Shown: positions 40,520-48,926 of the stretch, in pieces
How the letters are laid out: every line of letters begins with the position of its first letter
Position numbering within the stretch: position 1 is the first letter of the stretch
Assembly: GCA_016800925.1 (NCBI GenBank)
Contig: JABCPU010000480.1
Location: 1-48,926, forward strand
From: Suillus spraguei
Taxonomy: Eukaryota > Basidiomycota > Agaricomycetes > Boletales > Suillaceae
DNA length: 48,926 nt
Direction of reading: 5' to 3'
The notes under the pieces: generated by a model
What the model was told of the DNA's origin: nothing
What the model saw: only the letters and a program-made list of their open reading frames with translations
The model's database searches: none
Position numbers and translations under genes: made by a program

Positions 40520-42737
40520 ACATCCCTGTTGTCGTCATAGACGGGATCATAGTCGTCATAGTTAGCGACGTCTTCATCAGCAGCACTTCCTCCTCTGCTA
40601 CAGTCCATGCCCGTCGACCTTCTTTTCGTCGTCGATGGTTAATGTCATATACCATACTTCTAATCTCAGATCCGACCATATCCGTCCAGATCCGATCGTT
40701 TCCATGTCTGTCCAGTCCACAGATCCTGTCCGGATCACCCATCCGAATGTACTCACTTCTCGCACCTTAACTCCCTTGTGTACATCTGCGTCTATCTCCT
40801 TTCGTCATTTCTCCTACTACCGGTACTCCGGCTGTTTATATTTCCGTCCTGTGTTACTGATCCGTTTCCTGTGTTCATTTCCGATTCATGCTTACTGATC
40901 CGCTGTGCATTAACTAATAGACTTCCGTTACACTTCGTACATAGCCCTCGGTCCTGGACTTGCTGATTATCCGTCTTAGATACTTACAGTATATAAACCA
41001 CTTGTAGATCTCCGTAGAACCTTAGTTCGAATATCATCTTAGATTCTACTCATTCTGCCTCTTCTGGACTTAAACCACTTTCTGCTTTAAGTCACCTTCT
41101 GAGACTTAGGATTGATTCCTATAGTCTATATCTCCGACTCTATCTTTGGATAGTCCATCTCCGTTAGTTTCTAGTTAGGAACTCATTCCGAAACTAGCCT
41201 TAATCTCTGTCCTCTCCTTACGTTCCGAATAACCTTCGGACGTATCATATCCAACACCTACAGACACCCGGATCTGTCACGCAACTCCTTCCGGGTCTTC
41301 GGACGAATAACTCCTCCCTGAAATAAGGGGCATTACTCGAGAAAGGGGCACAGTGTACGAACTGAGGCCAAAGTCCTTCGGATCTTTCTACCCTTGAGTA
41401 CAGTCTTAACAGTTAATAAGATACTGTTCCCACCTACGCAGTGCATTATAAAATCCGTCGTCCCTCCAGGTAAGTGTAAACGGGGGTTCCCCAAGACGCT
41501 GAGGGCAGTAAATGGACAGATGGGTAGGAGCGTGTCGCAGACAGATTTGGCATTCATAGGTGAGACAATTCTTTTGCTGATGTCCAACGATGCCACAGAA
41601 TCGGCATTTCATGTTTTCATCAGTGTTAGAAGTGGACATGCATAATGGTGATGGTGAGATAACGGGTTTAGGACTGGTGGATCTAGCACGCTTCTTCCCC
41701 TTCTGTCATGTCATGCGTTTTAAGGCGAAGGCATTGTTGCGTCGAAGCTGTGCCTGTTGCTTGCTAGTTAGAGTGTACGCGGATGTGGGGAGGTCAGGAG
41801 TGGTCCCTCGTTCAGCAACCACAAGAAGTTCATTAGAGGAGGAAGGAGAGGTGGTGCCTAAGTCTTTTACTAAGACTGGTGAGACAGGATCCATTGGACC
41901 AAATGATGATGGGATAGACATAGGAGGGTGGATGTGAAGGTCGCAAAGTCGAGGACCGAGTGCTATTAATTCAGCAATAGGAATCCCTAATCTTTTTGCA
42001 GCTTCACACTGTTCTTCTGTACAGGGCTCGTATAACCATGCAGGATGGTCATGAGAGACTATGACGGGGGGCGGCGAGGTCGGTTGTTCGATAGGAGATG
42101 GGGTCCGGGGGGAAGCGAGGTCAGCTTGCGTTTGTTGTAGATCAGTGATGGCTTCTTCGACTAAGTTTCTGGCTGCTCTGGTTTCAGCGACTGATTGTTG
42201 AATGGTTTCAACGACTGCATTGGTGAGCTGCCCGATCTCCTGGACAGCAGTGCATAAGCCAGCAAGGGCGTCAACACTAGAATACATGCACGAAGAAGAG
42301 GGTGCTGGAATAGGAAGTGGCGTATCTGTCTGCGGAGAGGGAGGTCGAGCAACGCCTGCTTGACGTTCAGCCACAATGTGAATAGCTTCTTCAACATCGC
42401 TTTTAAAAGAACCGGGAAGCAACAGCATAGCATCAGAACGAATGCGTTTTTGAAGATGTAAGAAGCGTTGACGATATGTAGTGTCGGTGGTTTTGTTGGC
42501 TGTGGCTTCGATGAGGGCGGCAGTACGGATAATGTTGACGAGGAGGAGGGCTGGGAAAGCACCTCTTTCTGTGAGGATTCTTTCGATTTCGAGGGCGTGT
42601 CCTTCACAGAGAATAGCGGCTTCAATGTAGGAGGTATTGTCGATTTCGGCGGTGAGAGTTCCATAGCTTTCAGCATCAGAGTCGGAGTCGTTGTTGGCAA
42701 TGGTGACGGGGGTGATGTAGGCAGTGGGGAAAGACAT
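40516..42737 (-). pseudogene. Third ORF of E2 (double zinc-knuckle protein), one stop and a nested LTR
   Basis: Starts MSFPTAYITPVTIANN at 42737, 55 bp after the chromodomain frame ends. The N-terminal part is helical (YIEAAILCEGHALEIERIL, RQRFLHLQKRIRSDAMLLLP), then a Pro-rich linker, a probable coiled coil (ETIQQSVAETRAARNLVEEA), a second Pro-rich linker, and LTSKQQAQLRRNN. An in-frame TGA at about 41706 (R-to-stop by comparison with E1) precedes a basic KKRARSTSP patch and two zinc knuckles: CRFCGIVGHQQKNC (CX2CX4HX4C) and CQICLRHAPTHLSIYC (CX2CX6HX4C). A family X solo LTR follows; the acidic end (DYDPVYDDNRDV) abuts the hairpin. No similarity to envelope genes. It may assist Gag or chaperone RNA (inference). 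Confidence 0.75.
40643..41411 (+). mobile_element. Solo LTR of family X, 769 bp, TSD GTTAA
   Basis: Starts TGTCATATACCATAC, ends CAGTCTTAACA, flanked by GTTAA at 40638-40642 and 41412-41416. Matches the ends of 10618-13682. Inserted near the 3' end of E2's third ORF, opposite to its transcription. Confidence 0.9.
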
Positions 42738-42791
42738 TTCGATGGTAGTAGTTGATCAAGTGCTTTGTGCAGTTGGTTGACTAAAGGATAA

Positions 42792-43262
42792 TCAGAGAGC
42801 GTGTTGCTTCTTATAAGCATTCAAAATTCGAGCGGAGTTCTTCAGGTTCTTTTCTGGGAGCCATTCGTTGTCTCCTGACGAATATCCTTTCCAGGAAACA
42901 AGATAGCGTTGGCGATTACTGGTTCCTTTGTGAGAAAGAATTGCTTCTATTTCATACTCTTCTTCTTCTTCGATGATGTCAGGTGGTGGTTCAGGGAAGT
43001 TCGGACCGTGTACGTCCGTTTCGCTATAGGACAATAAGATGGAAGCATGGAACGTAGGATAAATTTTCCATTGCGGGGGAAGTTTGAGTGTGAACATGAT
43101 GGGCGATAAGACATCAATGATCGGGAAAGGTCCGTATCGTTTTGGCGCCAGTTTCCTCGATGGGAGTTTTAGCCTGAGGTTAGCGGCAGATAGCCAGACC
43201 TTATCTCTGATCTTCCATGGGACATACTTATCTCCTTGGGATCGTTCGGCCATTGTTTGCAT
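42792..43262 (-). pseudogene. GPY/F region and chromodomain of E2
   Basis: Open frame encoding KIRDKVWLSAANLRLKLPSR, the GPF-like KRYGPFPIIDVLSP motif, FHASILLSYSETD, and a complete chromodomain: EYEIEAILSHKG, YLVSWKGYSSGDNEWLPEKN. The aromatic-cage positions (Y, W, and the D-N-E-W segment) are present. This segment itself has no lesion but is separated from the integrase core by frame changes near 43310-43430. Confidence 0.85.
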
Positions 43263-44110
43263 TGCAATGTTATGGCAGGCGATTGCTTCTTCTCTTATCT
43301 TCTGCAGGGATCATACTCAATCTTCTGCTGCGGGGACTGATGAATCAGGGATAAGGTGAGGGATAGCGTGTGGTTCGTATCCCATCATCAAAAAAAGGGG
43401 GATGCATTCCTTGCATCATGTTTTCAGTGATTGTGGATGAATTTGGCGATTGGTAGATGTTCTACCCAATCTTCGGGATTGTTGCGACAATAGATGCGTA
43501 GGTATGTTTCAAGTTCTTGATTTAGCCTTTCTGTTTGACCATCAGTCTGAGGGTGATAAGCTGTAGATGGAGCAATGACGTAATTGAGAAGTCGGGCAAG
43601 CTCTTTAGAGAAGCGCAATAGGAACTGCAGACCTCGATCCGAAATGACTTTGTCATGGAGTCCAAATCGAAGGTAAACATGTTTCAAGAATAGTGTAGCA
43701 ATCCCTTCGGAAGAGACGGTTTTTAGACAAGGGATAATAATTACCCCCTTCATAAGGCCATGGTCTACCACGACCATGATACTATCAAAGCCACCAGAGA
43801 CAGGAAGGTCGGTGATAAGATCAACAGAGACCTGAGAAAAGGGGCGAGTCGCAGACGAGGGTATCAGGACAAGCGGGGTCGAACAGGATGTGTATCAGCT
43901 TTCATTTGCTGACAAAGGGCGCAACCCTCAACGTATTTCCGAATATAGGAGCCCATAGCGGGCCACCATGCTTCCCGTTTAACGAGTTCTTCGGTTTTAA
44001 ATCTACCAGGATGTCCCGCAGTAGGATGATCATGATACCGTTTCAGGATGTCAGGGCGATGCGCCGGTGGAACGTAGGCACGATTCTTAAAATAGAGGAC
44101 GTTCCACTCA
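43263..44110 (-). pseudogene. Integrase of E2
   Basis: The HHCC zinc region (AGHPGRFKTEELVKREAWWP, GCALCQQMKADTH) reads in one frame up to about 43864, then shifts. The catalytic core continues in 43777-43424 with VISDRGLQFLLRF and TAYHPQTDGQTERLNQELE; the first Asp (LITDLP) is in the shifted stretch near 43820. A further break near 43424 follows KFIHNH. Confidence 0.8.
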
Positions 44111-46432
44111 ATCTTCCAATTGGAGAGTGCCAATTTCATGGGAGGAAGACACACGCCATCGAGGGCATCGGAAGCTGTCTTGAAGACAGGGTCGTCAAGA
44201 GGGTCGGAGGATGATAAGACATCCTGCAGATCGGTATCAATAAGATGAACGAATAAGGCATCAGGAAGGAGTGTCTGATCCTCATTATCGTCTTTGCCAG
44301 AGTCATAGTCAGGCCGGCGAGATAGTGCATCAGGTACTGCCAATTTAGTACCTGCAACGTGGTGCAGTTCAATGTCGTAAATAGACAAAATCAGTTGCCA
44401 ATGTGCTTGGCGACGGGTAAGCTTCTGTGCACTTCTAAAATATAGAAGATTCTTGTGATCGGTAAATACCAGGACAGGGTGTGGGTTTCCTTCAAGATAA
44501 TGGCGCCATTCGTTCAATGCCCGGATTACGGCAAGGAGTTCTGGTCAAAGATCTGGTAATTGCGTTCTGCGGGGTTCAAAGACTGTGAGAGATATGCACA
44601 GGGGTGATAAACACCATTTTCGTCAGTCTGCAAGAGAACTCCGCCGGTTGCTACGAGCGAAGCGTCGGTAGCAATAGCAAATTGTCGGGAAGGATCAGGG
44701 TTATGGAGTACCGGTTGGGATGTAAAGTGCCGTTTCAGTTCTTTGAAGGTATCCATACATTCGGTTGACCAATCAAAGACCTTATCTTTCTTTGTTAATT
44801 CGATAAGAGGTCGAGCGATATCGGAGTAATGGGAAATGAATGTGCGGTAGAAGTTGCAGAAACCGAGGAATGACCTAACATCTTTTACAGATTTTGGAAC
44901 TGGCCATTCGGAGATTCCCTTGGTTTTGGCAATGTCCATAGCAACTTGTCCGGGGCGAATTATCATTCCGAGGTATTCCACTTCTTCTGCATTGAAGGTG
45001 CATTTTTCCGGTTTCAAGAACAGATGTTCTTTTGTATTTTCATCAAAACCTGTCTTGTCCGTTCGTGATGTTCTGCCATAGTTGTAGAGAAAATCAGGAT
45101 ATCGTCCATGTAGATAACCATCCATCCTTCATTGATTTCCTGCTGGAAGGTGTGATTCATGTATGCTTGGAAAGTTGCCAGGGAATTGCAGAGGCCAAAG
45201 AACATAACATTTGGTTCAAAGAGGCTGAATTCCATAGTAAAAGCAGCTTTCCAGCGATCATCAGGATGGATGCGAATGTTGTTATAGCCAGATCGGATAT
45301 CCATTTTTGTAAAGAACTGTGCATTGTGAAGACGTGCGACAAGGGAGATAGGAAGTGGGAGCGGATAAGCATTCTTGACCGTCCAATCATTGATGTAGCG
45401 ATAATCTTGACAGGGACGCAATTCTCCACTCTTCTTTCCCACAAAGAAGAAACCACTGGCTTGGGGTGACTTTGATTCCGAGATAAAACCTTTCGCAACG
45501 TTTTCATCGATAAACATTTTGACAGCAGCGCATTCTTTTTCCGATAGCGGGTAAACCTTAGACGTATGAGGGATGAAACTGGGTTTAGTATCAATCCGAT
45601 GATCAATACCAGGGCGTTCGGGGGGTAGTTTGTTCAGTCTGTCTTTAGCAAAGACATCTGCAAAGTCGTGCAAATAGTCCGGGACCAATTCTTCGAAGGA
45701 TTTCTTTTTCTTCTCCTTCTCATCTGTGGCAAATTCTTGAGCTTTGTTACTGTATTTCAGAAGGGAGACCGTGGAGTAATTGGGAAGTTGTTCGAGTCGG
45801 GAAGTTCCATCTCGTGTGAGAGGTGTATCCATGGATACTTCTTCGATGATTCTCATACTGACCCCATCAGTATCGTACTCCACAAGAAATTCTCCATCTC
45901 CAAGCTCGTAGGAGGAAATCTCTCGTACTTCTGGTGCGTGCCAGACATCTTGCATAGTATTGAATTGTTCATCATCTTCGGTCGGGATTAGCGAGGGCAT
46001 GGGTTCTTCTTTGTCGGGGATTTCTTCAATCGTAGCTGAAAGAGTTTTCGGGGGGACATAGAACTTGGATAATTTTGGTACATTGGTGTCTCGTCCTGGG
46101 ATCTCTTCTTCTGCTTTTCTTTTTCCAGACTTCTGTTCTTCTATCGGCCGTTGCTCGATAGGTTCTTGTCCGGCCCGATACTTGGGTTCAGATTCATTCT
46201 TGCATTTTTCCGCACGGGGAATCGGTGATACTGGTCGTGGCAATTGTACACGTGGAATGGGATCGGTGGTGTGCGGTGTTGGTACTTCCGGTTCTGAATC
46301 ATTAGGAATAGAAGGGCTGACGAGGGATTTCGGAAGTCGGGAATGTTGCCACTTTTTAGAATGACAATTGAAGATCGGGGGCAATCCATTCTTCTTCCGA
46401 TCCGTATCCATATCAATTTTGATTTCATCCAA
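44111..46432 (-). pseudogene. RT and RNase H of E2, frameshifted
   Basis: Three consecutive frames. 46432-45014: linker and RT with GKKSGELRPCQDYRYIN, MDIRSGYNNI and VIYMDDILIFS. A frame change near 45040 (QKNICS against KEHLFLKPEK). 45125-44526: RT thumb and RNase H start with intact FAIATDASLVATGGVLL. A 1-nt loss near 44536 at QIFDQ (E1 reads QIFDRELLAVIRAL). 44517 onward: RNase H end (VFTDHKNLLYFRSAQKLT, HHVAGTKLAVPDALSRR). Catalytic residues look intact, so the frameshifts are the main lesions. Confidence 0.87.
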
Positions 46433-47363
46433 TTTCGTTGTTCGAGGAAGGACAAGTGTTTCAGCAGCCCAATCTATATTTGGGTTTATTGCTCATAACC
46501 ACGGAATTCCCAGAAGGATTTGATCTCTTCTTCCTAGCTTGGTGATATTGAATTTTCCATACATGGTTCGTTCATCGATTTTGACCACTAGGAGACAGTA
46601 GTGTGTGATTGGTCCTCCTCTTATAAGAGTTCCATCTGCCGTAGTAACTCGAAACGGTGTTTTGTGTTACAAGTGTACGTGCCCCTATTCATTTTCTACT
46701 TCATTTACCCTGTATATTATGTAACATGACTCTGACTCATATGCTCAACGCATCTGTACTATAGTTGCCTTCCTTCTTTGGATACGCATTTACTTTCCCA
46801 CATCTCACTTGGTCTGTGCGCACATATTGGCCTATTTAAGCACAGTGTACTTGTAGTAGATTCCCTACTGTAATCTTACTGGGTTTTACCTGGAATCTCC
46901 TTCGCTTAGGTCTCCAACCTAAGTCGTCTTGAATCGTCTCTAAGTCTAAGCACTCCTTAGCCTTAGTCTCTATTCTTGCAGAACCTCTCAGACTTGTCTT
47001 TGAGGCTGAACCCTTGATCGTACTTGGAACGCGTTCCTCGTACTTTCACCTTGTCCTCTTCTGGACATTGTAAGAACTCCCAGCAGACCGGCTGTGTCTT
47101 TTCACTGTCGCTGGTGACGCCACCCCAGTTCATAACATTTTGAGTTTTTGTCGTGTGATTTGATGGAGTTTCACAAACTCTTCAGAGATGAACGTTCCGG
47201 CTGCACTTGAATCAATCACAGCAGTGGTGTCGACAGATTTTAAACGAGTGCGCGAGTGAAGGGTGATAGGGACACAAAGTTCTTTTCTTTCACCTACAGC
47301 GCATACAAGTCTTAGTAGTACATTGGGAGAAACATACGTCGAGTCTTTGTTTCTCCAAGTCAA
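46433..47363 (-). pseudogene. Protease region of E2, split by a solo LTR
   Basis: 47363-47138 encodes LRLVCAVGERKELCVPI and TTAVIDSSAAGTFISEEFVK; the protease motif reads DSSA, where E1 has DSGA. After the LTR the protein continues TPFRVTTADGTLIRGGPITH and GRRDQILLGIPWL, then degenerates with stops near 46495 before the Pol frame at 46432. Confidence 0.78.
46665..47137 (+). mobile_element. Solo LTR of the chromovirus, 473 bp, TSD TTTTG
   Basis: Starts TGTTACAAGTGTACG, ends CCCAGTTCATAACA; TTTTG lies at 46660-46664 and 47138-47142. Opposite in orientation to E2, so it is an independent insertion of the same family into the protease region, later reduced to one LTR. Confidence 0.93.
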
Positions 47364-47981
47364 AAATCCGCAACAATCCGCCTTACAGTTTCTTCATCGT
47401 CTTCCCCTTCTTTGACTTCGGTTTGTCGGAGTGGGGTCTTCTTCTTTCTGTCAGGACAATTATGAATGCGGTGTCCTGTCTTCTTGCATCCGAAGCATTG
47501 TCCCTTCTTCATACATTTGGATCTTTCCATATCGGAGATTCGATCTACGACCATTGCATTGGAATCACGGTTCAGGATGTACCATGCATTTCCATAGTTC
47601 TTCTTCTTCTGTTGTGGAGCATGACGTGTCCTCATGGCTTGAAGACAATGATGGGAATTGTCAATGGAAACGCATTGCAGCACAACGTCTTGGAACATAA
47701 CCAACTTTTTTGTCCAGAGGTGTCGGTTGATTGAGCATGGTCAAGGAATTGCTCTTTCCAGGATTTGGCATTCCTTTCGGTCATAAAGGATGTTATGAAA
47801 TGATCTTCTGCTTGTCGGTAGTGTAAAGCTTTTCGTTGATATCGAAGTGAAGATTACATGATTGGATAAATTCGCGAGAATTGTCGCGATCTCCATCAAA
47901 AGTGTTTGGCTGGCCGATCTTGTATTCAAATTCTTTGGTCGCCATATTTGGTGATTCGTCTGATGAGTTATACTTTCTCAA
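47360..47981 (-). pseudogene. Gag of E2, rearranged
   Basis: N-terminal part 47981-47793: FEYKIGQPNTFDGDRDNSRE, typical of a Ty3 Gag capsid start, then a frame change into FITSFMTERNAKSWKEQFL. The capsid core is much shorter than expected and seems internally deleted near 47715. The C-terminal part 47704-47360 carries KGQCFGCKKTGHRIHNCPDR (CCHC knuckle) and an acidic linker leading to protease. Confidence 0.75.
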
Positions 47982-48143
47982 TGCCTACACGCGCTGTCTT
48001 GCTGTCCGTTAGGGCTTGTCTTCTGTCAGAGGGCTCCTCTTGACAATCGGTTTAGCGTACGCGTACACTAATCTGCTTATCTAAGCAATCAGGGTTCGGG
48101 ATTGAAGACTGGATAGTCGATGATCAAATGGACTTTAATCTTT
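47982..48143 (-). other. 5' leader of E2 between LTR and Gag
   Basis: On the minus strand the 5' LTR ends CCAGTTCGTAACA and is followed by AAAGATTAAAGTCC. No obvious tRNA-complementary primer-binding site of the TGG type is visible directly after the LTR, so priming could be unconventional, as in self-priming chromoviruses; this is inference. Confidence 0.45.
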
Positions 48144-48618
48144 TGTTACGAACTGGGATGGCGTCACCAGCGACAGTGAAAAGACACAGTCGGTCTGCTG
48201 GGAAGTTCTACAATGTCCAGAAAAGGACAAGGTGAAAGTACAAGGAACGCGTTCCGAGTACAATCAAGGGTTCTGCCTCAAAGACAAGTCTAAGAGGTTC
48301 TGCAAGAATAGAGACTAAGGCTAAGGAGTGCTTAGACTTAGAGACGATTCAAGACGACTTAGGTTGGAGACCTAAGCGAAGGAAGTTCCAGGTAAAACCC
48401 AGTAAGATTAAAGTAAAGAATCTACTACAAGTACAACGTGCTTAAATAGACCAATATGTGCGCACGGACCAAGAGAGGCGTGGGAAAGTAAGTGTGTATC
48501 CAAATAAGGAAGGCAACTATAGTACAGATGCATTGAGCATATGAGTCAGAGTCATGTGGCATGATATACAAGTAAGGAAACAAAGAGAGAATGAATAGGG
48601 GCATGTACAACTGTAACA
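48144..48618 (-). mobile_element. 5' LTR of E2, 475 bp
   Basis: Plus-strand ends TGTTACGAACTGGG and GTACAACTGTAACA. The U3-like half is nearly identical to the solo LTR at 15788-16262 but not to E2's own 3' LTR. The flank at 48619 (GTTGG) does not match that beyond the 3' LTR. Confidence 0.88.
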
Positions 48619-48860
48619 GTTGGGGGCGTTGCAGGGATGGAAAGTTGGTCAGCAGCAGGAGTTGGTGGGGGAATGGGAATGGAAACTTCATTGGCATCCT
48701 CCAGCCAATTGTGAGCAAGGAAGTCATCTGCAGAAGTGATGGCTGCAGGCTGGTCAACAATTATTTCATCATCAGGCATAACTGACATCTCAGTAGTGAT
48801 GTTGGTTTGCTGGTTGGTGTGCTGGTCAGCGTCAGCATCATCATGATTAGTGACAGACAT
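48619..48860 (-). pseudogene. N-terminal fragment of an unidentified acidic protein, cut by an LTR
   Basis: Starts ATG at 48860 (minus). About 80 residues, Asp/Thr/Pro-rich: MPDDEIIVDQPAAITSADDF, LAHNWLEDANEVSIPIPPP. No hydrophobic segment or known domain recognised. The frame runs into the LTR at 48618, so the gene is disrupted or its remainder lies elsewhere. Confidence 0.4.
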
Positions 48861-48926
48861 ATCTCAAATTGAGAGTTAAAGCATGTTAGTACAAAAAAAT
48901 GATATCACTGACCGGTATCCTCAACA

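Larger units (their letters stand above)
40008..48618 (-). mobile_element. Chromovirus copy E2, LTR to LTR, with nested solo LTRs
   Basis: All parts in order on the minus strand: 5' LTR (48144-48618), Gag, protease, RT/RNase H, integrase, chromodomain, third ORF, hairpin, polypurine tract, 3' LTR (40008-40482). Two solo LTRs are nested (40643-41411 and 46665-47137). The outer flanks (GTCCC at 40003-40007, GTTGG from 48619) do not match and the LTRs differ in their U3 halves, so this is not a simple intact insertion. Frameshifts in RNase H, integrase and Gag make it inactive. Confidence 0.85.

Noticed and set aside
40506..40742. Separate 78-codon minus ORF upstream of the E2 3' LTR
   Set aside because: It begins inside the nested family X LTR; the conserved end of the third ORF is in a different frame.
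33806..42737. Third ORF as an envelope gene
   Set aside because: No signal peptide or membrane segment; two zinc knuckles and Pro-rich linkers instead.

Overview
The window looks like a transposon-rich stretch of an Agaricomycete (mushroom-forming basidiomycete) nuclear chromosome. Support comes from several host-type genes with many 46-65 bp GT-AG introns, a WD40 gene with a long Pro/Arg-rich tail of a kind I associate with Boletales (Suillus/Pisolithus-like fungi, inference), TPR and CHAT relics, Helitron PIF1 helicase remnants, Tc1/mariner-type transposases, and chromodomain Ty3/Gypsy elements. Only three genes look intact or nearly so: a ricin-B-like beta-trefoil lectin (1943-2634), a Pro/Tyr-rich protein with a SAM-like tail (23549-25416) and the WD40 gene (27502-29401).

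Layout. 1-1330: a large inverted repeat. 1.8-2.9 kb: lectin gene flanked by a short repeat. 4013-5113: a hAT-like non-autonomous element with a perfect 8-bp target duplication, carrying a tRNA-like unit and a gene fragment. 5.9-9.0 kb: copy 1 of a decayed membrane-protein family, split by a solo LTR. 10.4-14.1 kb: a TPR-CHAT gene relic split by a solo LTR that itself holds two further solo LTRs and a perfect 43-copy 8-bp minisatellite. 14.4-15.3, 19.6-21.3 and 21.6-22.5 kb: three more decayed copies of the membrane-protein family. 15.3-16.5 kb: a Tc1-like transposase relic split by a solo LTR. 17.1-18.8 kb: a tandem array of five tRNA-Leu-like units next to an unidentified gene remnant; both recur in the hAT-like element.

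22839-26968 is a TIR-bounded element with two convergent genes: a DD34E transposase and the SAM-tail protein. A TA-flanked MITE sits inside its left TIR. The WD40 gene follows. From 30.6 to 33.3 kb lies a Helitron helicase interrupted by a solo LTR. The rest, 33.3-48.6 kb, is two diverged copies (E1, E2) of one chromovirus, both on the minus strand, both dead, both carrying nested solo LTRs. They share an unusual third ORF downstream of the integrase/chromodomain. It encodes a double zinc knuckle and ends in a hairpin that contains the stop codon and shows compensatory base changes between copies.

The most interesting candidates are (1) this third ORF with its stop-codon hairpin, (2) the two-gene mariner-like element, (3) the tRNA-Leu-like array and its apparent capture by a hAT-like element, and (4) the four-copy decaying membrane-protein family. 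Domain names come from motif recognition by eye; no database search was possible. TIRs, target duplications, exon phases and repeat counts were read directly from the sequence.
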